This document shows positions 6,627-14,044 of a stretch of 32,837 bases of DNA, one piece after another. The translations under genes were made by a program, and so were the position numbers. This stretch comes from a virus: positions 1-32,837 of IMG/VR virus record IMGVR_UViG_3300021197_000326, one strand, 5' to 3'. Positions within the stretch are counted from its first letter, which is position 1. Each line of letters starts with the position of its first letter. The notes under the pieces are model-generated. The model was not told where the DNA came from, made no database searches, and was given only the letters and a program-made list of their open reading frames with translations.

Positions 6627-8161
6627 TGACACCCTTAGATCAAATCAGGATCGCTGCTGAAAGTGATCTTGTAACATTCATAAGGTTAGTAGCACCAGAG
6701 CAGGTACTAGGGCAAGCCCATGAAGATGTCTGTAACTGGTGGATAAGACCTGACTCAAAGTCACACCAACTATTACTCTTCCCTAGGGATCACGGTAAGT
6801 CAAGATTAATAGCGTTTAGAGTAGCTTGGGAGTTGACAAAGAACCCAACATTGCGTATACTGTACATATCAGCTACAGCTAACCTTGCTGAGAAACAACT
6901 AGGGTTTATCAAAGGAATACTTACATCAGAGATATACAGAAGGTATTGGCCTGATCACGTAAACTTTGATGAAGGTAAACGTACACGATGGACTAACTCA
7001 GAGATTATGTTAGACCATCCATTAAGGAAGAAAGAAAATGTTAGAGACCCTTCGATCTTTACTGGTGGACTCACTACTTCGCTTACAGGTTTACATTGTG
7101 ACATTGCTGTCCTCGATGACTGCGTGGTGTACGAAAATGCTTACACAGGTGAAGGAAGGAATAAAGTCAAAAGTCAATACTCTCTTCTCTCGTCTATTGA
7201 AGGTGCTGAAGCGAAAGAGTGGGTAGTAGGAACTAGGTATCACCCTGCTGATCTATACAACGATCTACTACAGATGACAGAGGATCAGTACAATCCAAGA
7301 GGTGATAAGATAGGTGAGGATAGTATCTACGAGATATTTGAGAAACCTGTAGAAGAACAAGGTGATGGCACAGGTGAGTTCCTTTGGCCTAGAACCCAAC
7401 GCAAAGACGGTAAGTGGTTTGGGTTTGACATGAAGATACTTGCAAAGAAGCGTGGTCAGTACCTAGACAAAGGACAGTTTAGAGCACAGTACTACAACGA
7501 TCCTACAGACCCAGACAACGTACCTGTGTCACCAGATAAGTTTCAGTATTTCGAAAGGAAACACGTAAGAGAGGACAACGGCTACCTGTTCTACAAAGAT
7601 AGTAGACTAAACGTATTTGCTGCTGTTGACTTTGCTTTTAGTTTAAACAAACGTGCTGACTATACAGCAATAGTTGTGGTAGGTGTTGATGCAGAAAACA
7701 ACGTATACGTCTTGGACATCGATAGATTCAGGACTGACAGAATATCTGACTACTTCGAAAACATACTCCATATGTCAAACAAGTGGTCATTCAGAAAGCT
7801 CAGAGCAGAAACAACAGTCGCACAAATGGCAATCGTCAAGCAACTCAAAGAACTTATCAAGCAACACGGACTAGCTATAAGTATTGATGAGTTCAGACCT
7901 AATAAGAACCAAGGTAATAAACAAGAGCGTATAGCTTCGATACTTGAGCCTCGCTATGACAACATGGGTATATGGCACTATAGAGGTGGCAATACTCAGA
8001 TACTAGAAGAAGAGTTGTCATCACGAAACCCTGCTCACGATGATGTTATAGACGCACTAGCTTCAGTCATAGACATGGCTGTCAAACCAGCTAGAGTAAT
8101 ACGTAGGAGTAGAGATAACGTGGTACAGTTTAACTCAAGATTTGGTGGAGTTTCCTTCTAA
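6626..8161 (+). CDS. terL: Terminase large subunit
   Basis: 511 residues from the ATG at 6626, which overlaps the preceding stop as TGATG; an upstream in-frame TTG at 6623 is less likely. It is the ATP-driven packaging motor and headful or terminus-cutting nuclease. The N-terminal ATPase has a Walker A-like loop PRDHGKS (53-59), a strand ILYISATANLAEKQ and a Walker B strand DIAVLDD (159-165). The C-terminal RNase H-like nuclease shows VDFAFS (Asp335), then VVVGVDAENNVYVLDIDRF, and AHDDVIDALA (Asp472/473). Length and order fit T7-like marine podovirus terminases. No convincing small subunit gene is seen next to it. The portal gene starts in the stop codon. Confidence 0.93.
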   Translation: MTPLDQIRIAAESDLVTFIRLVAPEQVLGQAHEDVCNWWIRPDSKSHQLLLFPRDHGKSRLIAFRVAWELTKNPTLRILYISATANLAEKQLGFIKGILTSEIYRRYWPDHVNFDEGKRTRWTNSEIMLDHPLRKKENVRDPSIFTGGLTTSLTGLHCDIAVLDDCVVYENAYTGEGRNKVKSQYSLLSSIEGAEAKEWVVGTRYHPADLYNDLLQMTEDQYNPRGDKIGEDSIYEIFEKPVEEQGDGTGEFLWPRTQRKDGKWFGFDMKILAKKRGQYLDKGQFRAQYYNDPTDPDNVPVSPDKFQYFERKHVREDNGYLFYKDSRLNVFAAVDFAFSLNKRADYTAIVVVGVDAENNVYVLDIDRFRTDRISDYFENILHMSNKWSFRKLRAETTVAQMAIVKQLKELIKQHGLAISIDEFRPNKNQGNKQERIASILEPRYDNMGIWHYRGGNTQILEEELSSRNPAHDDVIDALASVIDMAVKPARVIRRSRDNVVQFNSRFGGVSF

Positions 8162-9906
8162 TGGCTGGAACAACTATTGACCTTCAAACCATGATTGATC
8201 CCCACGGTCTAGCAGAAGACATTGCAGATCGTTGGACACAATGGCACAACGCAAGACGAACAAAAGTAGAAGAGTGGAAAGAGTTACGTAATTACATTTA
8301 CGCTACTGATACTCGCACTACGTCCAATAGTAAACTACCTTGGACTAACAGTACGACTACACCAAAGCTAACACAAATAGCTGACAATCTACACGCTAAT
8401 TACTTCTCAGCTTTGTTTCCTCAGAAGCGTTGGTTTAGGTTTGAAGCTAACGATGCAGCCTCAGACATAAAGAGCAAGCGTGATGTTATCCAAGCTTACA
8501 TGGAAAACAAGATAAGACAGTCTGACTTTGTCAATACTACAAGCAAACTAATCAATGACTATATTCAGTACGGTAATTGTTTTGCTACAGTAGAGTTTGA
8601 GAGAGACTACACTGAGTACGAAGATGGTGAACGTGCTGTAAACTACGTAGGACCAAAGCTTGTACGTATTAGTCCTTTTGATATTTGCTTTAACCCACTA
8701 GCAGCAAACTTTGGTGAAAGCCCTAAGATTGTCAGAAGCATGATGAGCATGGGTGAGTTAGCTAGAAAGATTGAAGAGACTGTAGAGAATGATTACTTAA
8801 GTAAAATCTTTGAAAAGATGGTGGGTAACAGGGCTGCAGTAAGCGGTAATGATGTTGACATAGATAAGTCTCACGCTTTTACAGCAGACGGTTTTACAAA
8901 CCTAAACGAATATTACGAGTCAAACTATGTAGAGCTTATGACATTCTACGGTGACATCTATGATGCTGACACCAAAGTCTTCCACAAGAACAGAGTTATA
9001 ACTATTGTAGATAGAGCATATGTAATCTACAATGAGCAGAACCCTAGCTGGTTAGGTAAGTCACCTATCTACCATGCAGGTTGGAGAGAACGCCCAGACA
9101 ATCTATATGCTATGGGGCCACTTGACAATCTTGTTGGTATGCAGTATAGAATAGATCACTTAGAGAACCTCAAGTCTGATGTCTTTGATCAGATAGCTTA
9201 CCCTATCATTAAGATCAGAGGTGACGTAGAGGACTTCGACTTTGAGCCAGCAGCACGTATATACATGGGTGAAGAAGGTGACGTAGGATACTTAGCTCCT
9301 GACGCTACAGCACTAAACGCAGACTTCCAGATACAGAACCTAGAAAACAAAATGGAAATGATGGCTGGTGCTCCAAGAGAAGCAATGGGTATCCGTAGTG
9401 CAGGTGAGAAGACAGCCTTTGAAGTACAGCAGTTGATGACTGCAGCAGGACGTATCTTTCAACACAAGACTGCACATTTTGAGAGAGTATTTCTAGAGCC
9501 TATCCTAAACGGAATGATCGAAGCTGCTAGACGTAACATGGACTACGCAGATACAATCAGAGTTCTTAACGAAGACTCAGGTGTGTTCTTCTTTGAAGAG
9601 ATTACAAAAGAAGACATCATGGCTAACGGTAAGATAATACCTATGGGTGCTAGACACTTTGCTGAAAGAGCACAGAGAATACAAAGCTTAACACAACTTT
9701 ATCAAATAAAATTAGCAGACCCAACTGTTGCTGTTCACTTGTCAGGTAAAGAGTTTGCTAGAATATTATCAGATGAACTAGGTGAACCAGCCTTGTTTGG
9801 TGATAACATTACAGTTTCTGAACAACTAGAAACTCAACGTATTACTACTGAAGCTGAAGTACAATACGAAGAAGAACAACAAATAGCAATAGAAGAAGGA
9901 TTATAA
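8161..9906 (+). CDS. Portal (head-tail connector) protein
   Basis: 581 residues; the ATG shares one base with the terminase stop (TAATG). Portals form the dodecameric ring at one capsid vertex through which DNA passes. Typical podovirus portal features are visible: an N-terminal helical stretch (IADRWTQWHNARRTKVEEWKE), LPWTNSTTTPKLTQIADNL, HANYFSALFP, DYIQYGNCFATVEFER, ISPFDICFNP, SPIYHAGWRERPDNLYAMGPLDNLVGMQYRIDHLENL, and the stem-like AGAPREAMGIRSAGEKTAFEVQ. The C-terminus is acidic and Gln/Glu-rich (EEEQQIAIEEGL). It lies between terminase and scaffold, as expected. Confidence 0.93.
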   Translation: MAGTTIDLQTMIDPHGLAEDIADRWTQWHNARRTKVEEWKELRNYIYATDTRTTSNSKLPWTNSTTTPKLTQIADNLHANYFSALFPQKRWFRFEANDAASDIKSKRDVIQAYMENKIRQSDFVNTTSKLINDYIQYGNCFATVEFERDYTEYEDGERAVNYVGPKLVRISPFDICFNPLAANFGESPKIVRSMMSMGELARKIEETVENDYLSKIFEKMVGNRAAVSGNDVDIDKSHAFTADGFTNLNEYYESNYVELMTFYGDIYDADTKVFHKNRVITIVDRAYVIYNEQNPSWLGKSPIYHAGWRERPDNLYAMGPLDNLVGMQYRIDHLENLKSDVFDQIAYPIIKIRGDVEDFDFEPAARIYMGEEGDVGYLAPDATALNADFQIQNLENKMEMMAGAPREAMGIRSAGEKTAFEVQQLMTAAGRIFQHKTAHFERVFLEPILNGMIEAARRNMDYADTIRVLNEDSGVFFFEEITKEDIMANGKIIPMGARHFAERAQRIQSLTQLYQIKLADPTVAVHLSGKEFARILSDELGEPALFGDNITVSEQLETQRITTEAEVQYEEEQQIAIEEGL

Positions 9907-9907
9907 T

Positions 9908-10024
9908 ATGCCGTATAAAAAAGGTAAAGTTATGGAATACAAAAACAAAACCGCAGGACCAAAAGGTTACTCTAAAAAGAAGAAAAAGAAAACAAAGATG
10001 AAATCTGGCGGTGGCGGCAAATAG
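9908..10024 (+). CDS. 38-residue lysine-rich peptide
   Basis: A 38-codon frame starts two bases after the portal stop and ends two bases before the next gene, so it fills the gap exactly. The product starts MPYKKGKVMEYKNKTAGPKGYS, then has six consecutive lysines, and ends KSGGGGK. About 40% of residues are lysine. Similar tiny basic proteins sit near structural genes of many marine phages. It may bind DNA or a particle surface, but no function is known. It is too short for most gene callers. The tight spacing in the operon is the main support. Confidence 0.65.
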   Translation: MPYKKGKVMEYKNKTAGPKGYSKKKKKKTKMKSGGGGK

Positions 10025-10026
10025 TA

Positions 10027-10269
10027 ATGAAAGCCGCTTGGTTTAAAAAATGTAAGACGCAAGAAGACAAGGACAAGATCAAACAAAAGATTGTGTCCAA
10101 CTCAGAAAGTCTTCTGCTTCTCGAAGAGATTCTTGAGTCTATGCTTGAGGATAGACCGACTACGGCTGACTATGACAGCCCTTCTTGGTCACACAAAATG
10201 GCTGATCGTATCGGCTACAACAGAGCACTAACCCAAGTGCTTGATCTTATTAACCTAGATAAGGAATAA
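10027..10269 (+). CDS. Conserved small protein between portal and scaffold, unknown
   Basis: 80 residues, starting MKAAWFKKCKTQEDKDKIKQK, mostly helical and charged. The C-terminal half, DYDSPSWSHKMADRIGYNRALTQVLDLI, matches a recurring motif of small marine phage proteins (D-Y-x-x-P-S-W-x-x-x-x-A-x-x-x-G-Y-N-x-A-L). There is no membrane segment or signal. It lies in the head operon four bases upstream of the scaffold gene, so an assembly or regulatory role is possible but not shown. Confidence 0.7.
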   Translation: MKAAWFKKCKTQEDKDKIKQKIVSNSESLLLLEEILESMLEDRPTTADYDSPSWSHKMADRIGYNRALTQVLDLINLDKE

Positions 10270-10273
10270 AACT

Positions 10274-11041
10274 ATGGTATTTACTGATAACACTGCAACC
10301 ACACAGGAAGATCAGAACAACGAGACTCAAGTACAGGAAACCCCTTCACAGGAATCCTTTCTTGATAAACTTGTACAGGCAAAGGGAGAGAACTGGAAAA
10401 ACCCTGAAGTGTTAGCTAAAGGCAAATTAGAAGCCGATGGTTACATTAAAAATCTTGAAGACCAACTCACTCAAATGAGGGAAGACTTGAAGAAACAGGA
10501 ATACAAAAACGAAGTTCTTGACCAGCTTCAGACCAAGGCCGCTGAAACTACTGCAGCGACTAATGAAGTGCCTAATAATAACAGTAGCACTAAAGACCAG
10601 AATACCACTGCAAACTTTAGTGAGGAAGACCTGAAGAGCCTTGTAGAAAAGACACTTGGTCAGCGAGAGTTAGAAGCCAAAGTTAATGGTAACTTACAAC
10701 TTGTTGATAAAGAACTAGAGGGAAGCTTTGGCACTGAAGCCAAGGCTCAAATCGAAAGGAAAGCTGAAGAGCTTGGTATGTCAATAGATCGTTTACGTGA
10801 TATTGCTGCTGAGTCACCCAACGCTTTCTTCGCTCTTATAGGTGAGAACAAACGTCCTGTCAGCCCTATGGTTGCTGGATCAGTTCGAACTGAGGGTGTC
10901 AATATGCAATCCTCTACGGAAAGAGATTTTAATTACTATCAGAAACTTCGTAGAGACAATCGTAACTTGTACTATTCTGCTAAGACGCAACAACAAATGT
11001 TCGAGGACAAATCTCGTCTTGGCGAAAAGTTTGGTGCATAA
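10274..11041 (+). CDS. Scaffold / capsid assembly protein
   Basis: 255 residues, highly charged and Gln/Asn-rich with little hydrophobic core. The first 45 residues are low-complexity acidic, followed by a heptad-rich coiled coil (GYIKNLEDQLTQMREDLKK). After a Thr/Asn linker comes a further helical region (ELEAKVNGNLQLVDKELEG) and a basic, Tyr/Arg-rich C-terminus (FNYYQKLRRDNRNLYYSAK) of the type that contacts capsid subunits in scaffolds. It lies directly before the capsid gene, where T7-like phages keep their scaffold. No protease motif is seen. The call rests on composition and position, and I am fairly sure. Confidence 0.85.
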   Translation: MVFTDNTATTQEDQNNETQVQETPSQESFLDKLVQAKGENWKNPEVLAKGKLEADGYIKNLEDQLTQMREDLKKQEYKNEVLDQLQTKAAETTAATNEVPNNNSSTKDQNTTANFSEEDLKSLVEKTLGQRELEAKVNGNLQLVDKELEGSFGTEAKAQIERKAEELGMSIDRLRDIAAESPNAFFALIGENKRPVSPMVAGSVRTEGVNMQSSTERDFNYYQKLRRDNRNLYYSAKTQQQMFEDKSRLGEKFGA

Positions 11042-11057
11042 TTAAAGGAACTTAGAC

Positions 11058-12023
11058 ATGGCAATGACCACATCTAACACTACGTTCCTGCAACGTGCTC
11101 AGGTCTACTCATCAGAATTAAAAGAGATTCTGCGTGATGAGATGATGGCACAAAGATATGTTCGTATGCTTGACGGTTTTCCTGACGGAAACACTTTCAA
11201 CATTCCTTCTATCGGGCAGGCACAAGTGGACAACTACACTGAGGACAGTGCTGTTACCTACCGTCCATTAGACACAGGTAACTTTACATTCTCAGTCGAT
11301 AAGTATCTCTCATCAGCTACTTATATGACCAAGAAAGCAGAGCAAGACACATTCTATTCTTCAGAATTAATGTCACGCTTTGTACCTGAACAAGAACGTG
11401 CAATCATGGAACATTTCGAGACAACAACTCTCGCTGCTCCTGAAGCTGGCGTATCAGCTAACTCAACAGAAGCAATCAACAGCATCTCAATGCGTGTTGG
11501 TTCTACTGGTACAGGGGAAGTTATCTCCTTAAAAGAGTTTGCTTATGCACGTTACGCTCTGAAGAAACAGAACGTTCCAGACAGCAACTTGGTAGCCATC
11601 GTTGATCCATCTGTTGAGTACACACTTAACACATTGAGCAACGTAATAAACGTGTCAAACAACCCACGTTTTGAAGGACTAGTTCGTGATGGTATAGCAA
11701 CTGGTATGCGTTTCGTAGCAAACGTATATGGGTTTGACGTATACTGCTCAAACTTCCTACCAACAGCAACCGATAACGCACTTCCAGATTTAGCTGCTGC
11801 TAACCAAGATTACTCATCAACAAACGGTGTTGTAAACTTGTTCTTCTCAGCAGACCAATCTGTAAATCCATTCGTGGGTGCGTTTAGACAGCAACCTCAG
11901 GTTGACTACGACTACAACAAAGACTTCCAAAGACACGAGTTTGTAACAACTGCTCGTTATGGTGTCAAGTTGTATCGTCCTGAAAACATGGTTCGTGTTG
12001 TCACGAAACCAACAGTAGCGTAA
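11058..12023 (+). CDS. Major capsid protein
   Basis: 321 residues with AAGGAA upstream. Probably the HK97-fold shell subunit. Visible features are an N-terminal helix (SSELKEILRDEMMAQRYVRMLDGFPDGNTFNIPSIGQAQVDNYTED), a likely E-loop, the P-domain spine helix (LKEFAYARYALKKQNVPDSNLVAIVDPSVEYTLN) and the A-domain segments FEGLVRDGIATGMRFVANVYGFDVYCSN and YGVKLYRPENMVRV. The length is in the range of T7-like marine podovirus capsids (T7 gp10A has 344). It is located after the scaffold and before a gene with a perfect AGGAGG. Confidence 0.92.
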   Translation: MAMTTSNTTFLQRAQVYSSELKEILRDEMMAQRYVRMLDGFPDGNTFNIPSIGQAQVDNYTEDSAVTYRPLDTGNFTFSVDKYLSSATYMTKKAEQDTFYSSELMSRFVPEQERAIMEHFETTTLAAPEAGVSANSTEAINSISMRVGSTGTGEVISLKEFAYARYALKKQNVPDSNLVAIVDPSVEYTLNTLSNVINVSNNPRFEGLVRDGIATGMRFVANVYGFDVYCSNFLPTATDNALPDLAAANQDYSSTNGVVNLFFSADQSVNPFVGAFRQQPQVDYDYNKDFQRHEFVTTARYGVKLYRPENMVRVVTKPTVA

Positions 12024-12035
12024 GGAGGTAGATTA

Positions 12036-12512
12036 ATGAGTTATGTAAACGCAGACGGTCTAGAAGTTCTTACCGCAGGTGAACAGGGAACTGCTGCAAA
12101 GCGTGGTACTTCTCTTTCAAGTCAGAAGAAAGCATTAGTGATGAATATCACAGGAACAGAAGTTCCTAGTGCTGCTGCAACTCCGCAGGATCACGATGCT
12201 TTCATTCCAGCAGGTTCGTACATCACTGGTGCTCACCTTATTGTCTCAACAGCTTTCACCTCAGGTGGTTCAGCTACATTGACAATCGGTGCATATCAGC
12301 AAGACGGTACGACTGTAGATGCTGACGGTATTGACGCAACTATTGCTTTAACAGCTATTAACGCTACAACAAAAGCAGTAGCTTGTGACGGTGCTTTAGT
12401 CGGTGGTGCAGCAAATGTTGGTGCAGCAGATGTATACATCGAAGCTATCTATGGCACAGCAGCATTAACTGCTGGTGAAGCCAAGTTGGTTATCGAATAC
12501 ATCGAGGCTTAA
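12036..12512 (+). CDS. Probable head decoration / head structural protein
   Basis: 158 residues, preceded by a perfect AGGAGG about eight bases from the ATG, one of the strongest ribosome sites in the window and suggesting high expression. It is Ala/Thr/Gly-rich and beta-rich: HDAFIPAGSYITGAHLIVSTAFTSGGSATLTIGAY, ALVGGAANVGAADVYIEAIYGTAALTAGEAKLVIEYIEA. Proteins with this layout follow the capsid gene in many marine podoviruses and are found in virions. It is probably an abundant surface protein of the head. A terminator follows directly. Confidence 0.7.
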   Translation: MSYVNADGLEVLTAGEQGTAAKRGTSLSSQKKALVMNITGTEVPSAAATPQDHDAFIPAGSYITGAHLIVSTAFTSGGSATLTIGAYQQDGTTVDADGIDATIALTAINATTKAVACDGALVGGAANVGAADVYIEAIYGTAALTAGEAKLVIEYIEA

Positions 12513-12519
12513 AAGCTTT

Positions 12520-12548
12520 GGGTGTTCCTTCGGGAGCACCCTACTTAT
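12520..12548 (+). terminator. UUCG-loop hairpin terminator after the head genes
   Basis: A 9-bp stem, GGGTGTTCC (12520-12528) with GGAGCACCC (12533-12541), contains one G-U pair and closes a TTCG loop, the very stable C(UUCG)G form. A weak T-rich tail (TACTTATT) follows. It lies eight bases after the decoration gene. Its position resembles T7 Tphi, which follows the capsid gene and lets only part of late transcription pass to the tail genes; partial termination here is inferred. Confidence 0.75.
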
Positions 12549-12564
12549 TCCCTAGGAGATATTA

Positions 12565-13023
12565 ATGGCAAACGTAAACCACTCTACTCTTTCTGATCCT
12601 TTCTTACACGAACCTAAAGGCGTTGCTTCAGCAAGTAGTGGTGACGTTTACTTAGCTAACGGTTCTGGCTCAGGTACTTGGACATCTAGACAAGCTATAC
12701 TAACAGTTCAGTTTCCAGACATTTCATCTGCAAGTAATCTTTATGTACCCATACCTTATGCAGGAACTATAACTAAAATACAAAGTGCTTTGACAGCAGC
12801 TATATCTGGTGGAGATGCTGTATTTACTGTAACTAATTCATCGGGTTCTTCAATGGGAGTCCTTACTATAACTCAATCAGGTTCTGCTGCAGGTGATGTA
12901 GATACACTATCACCTTCATCGAACAACACAGTAACAGCAGGAAGTTTTATAAAGATAGCGTGTGCAGGTGCACCAAGCTCACACGTTGAAGCTTGCATAG
13001 TTGTTTGTGTGGATGGATCATAA
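12565..13023 (+). CDS. Virion structural protein (beta-rich, Gly/Ser-rich)
   Basis: 152 residues with AGGAGAT before the ATG. The start MANVNHSTLSDPFLHEPKGVASASSGDVYLANGSGSGTW is a sequence type seen repeatedly in marine podoviruses at this position. The rest is a beta-sandwich-like chain (AILTVQFPDISSASNLYVPIPYAGTITKIQSAL, SGGDAVFTVTN, SFIKIACAG). It has no membrane segment or signal peptide. The gene lies between the head terminator and the tail-tube adaptor gene, so it may be a head or neck accessory protein. Particle membership is likely; the exact place is unknown. Confidence 0.65.
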   Translation: MANVNHSTLSDPFLHEPKGVASASSGDVYLANGSGSGTWTSRQAILTVQFPDISSASNLYVPIPYAGTITKIQSALTAAISGGDAVFTVTNSSGSSMGVLTITQSGSAAGDVDTLSPSSNNTVTAGSFIKIACAGAPSSHVEACIVVCVDGS

Positions 13024-13745
13024 TGAAAAGTAATCTCTTACAAATAGTACAGTCTATTCTATCTGATATGGATTCAGAGGATGTCAACACTATCTCTGAC
13101 ACAGTAGAGGCCCAACAGGTAGCCTCAGTAGTAGAAGATACTTACTTCAACATAATTGCAGCTAGAGATATACCAGAGCATAACAAATTAATACCTCTAG
13201 TTTCTTTAGCTAACAACGCAAAGCCTACTCACTTTACGTACCCTGCAAGAACAAAACAATTAATGCGTCTTGACTACAACATAGGAACTGCTTCTGTTCC
13301 TGACTACAGAGAAATAGTTTATGTAGAACCTTTAGTGTTCCTAGACAGAATGGATGAGACAGCTAAGAAAGTAACTACTGTTGACCAATCTGTAGAACTA
13401 TTTGTAGGAAACGATAAAGACCCATCGTATTACACTTCATTCAATGACAACCACATTATAATGGATGCTTATGATGCTGCAGTAGAAGCTAATTTAGCAG
13501 CTAATAAAACAAGAGCGTTCTGTTCTATATACCCAACCTTCAGTCAAACAGATGCTTTCGAGCCTGACCTAGATCAAACACTAATGCCTTTACTACTGGC
13601 TGAAGCTAAGTCAGCTTGCATGAGTTTATTTAAGGGAGGCTCTGATCCCAAGGTTGAACAGTCTGCACGTAGGTTAAAGTCTTACGTACAAAATGATCAG
13701 TACAAAACTAGACTAGCTTCAAGAAACCAGTACGGAAGAAGTTAA
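13023..13745 (+). CDS. Tail tubular protein A (gp11-like adaptor)
   Basis: 240 residues from the ATG at 13023, which overlaps the upstream stop as TAATG; a longer in-frame start at 12993 would overlap the previous gene by 31 bases. T7 gp11-type adaptors join portal and nozzle. The protein is helical at the N-terminus (LLQIVQSILSDMDSEDVNTISDTVEAQQVASVVEDTYFNIIA), with a central beta insert (FTYPARTKQLMRLDYNIG...YREIVYVEPLVFLDRM) and C-terminal helices (LLLAEAKSACMSLFKGGSDPKVEQSARRLKSY), the usual layout of the family. It stands before the gp12-like gene as in T7. Confidence 0.85.
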   Translation: MKSNLLQIVQSILSDMDSEDVNTISDTVEAQQVASVVEDTYFNIIAARDIPEHNKLIPLVSLANNAKPTHFTYPARTKQLMRLDYNIGTASVPDYREIVYVEPLVFLDRMDETAKKVTTVDQSVELFVGNDKDPSYYTSFNDNHIIMDAYDAAVEANLAANKTRAFCSIYPTFSQTDAFEPDLDQTLMPLLLAEAKSACMSLFKGGSDPKVEQSARRLKSYVQNDQYKTRLASRNQYGRS

Positions 13746-14044
13746 TGATTGAAATAGATATTGACACAGTGAACCAACATTGTGTAATAAAGTCTGATAA
13801 GATGTTATCAGAGATTTATGTCAGTAAAGAAGAAAGTGGATACAGTTTCTTTAAAGTAAAGTTTGAGAAGGGTTCAGTACCAAGTGAACTATCTGGCAGA
13901 TACTCTAGCTTACAAAAAGGCAAAGAAGCTGTAGAGCATTACTTAAGAAACAAAGTAAAAACTAAAACTGTTCAGCGTAATGAATACGCAGACCAACGTG
14001 AGAAAGAACGCAATGGCTCAAAGTCTAAGTCAAAAGGCAGTTAA
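13745..14044 (+). CDS. Unknown small protein between gp11- and gp12-like genes
   Basis: 99 residues; its start overlaps the upstream stop (TAATG) and its last 32 bases overlap the next gene. The N-terminal about 70 residues look like a small alpha/beta domain (IEIDIDTVNQHCVIKSDKMLSEIYVSKEESGYSFFKVKFEKG, KGKEAVEHYLRN). The C-terminus is very basic and low-complexity (KVKTKTVQRNEYADQREKERNGSKSKSKGS). I do not recognise it. The basic tail in the overlap could be constrained by the second coding frame. A tail-assembly factor or nucleic-acid-binding protein is possible. Confidence 0.6.
   Translation: MIEIDIDTVNQHCVIKSDKMLSEIYVSKEESGYSFFKVKFEKGSVPSELSGRYSSLQKGKEAVEHYLRNKVKTKTVQRNEYADQREKERNGSKSKSKGS

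Noticed and set aside
12993-13022. Longer start for the gp11-like adaptor
   Set aside because: The added residues overlap the preceding gene, and a TAATG start at 13023 fits both context and family.
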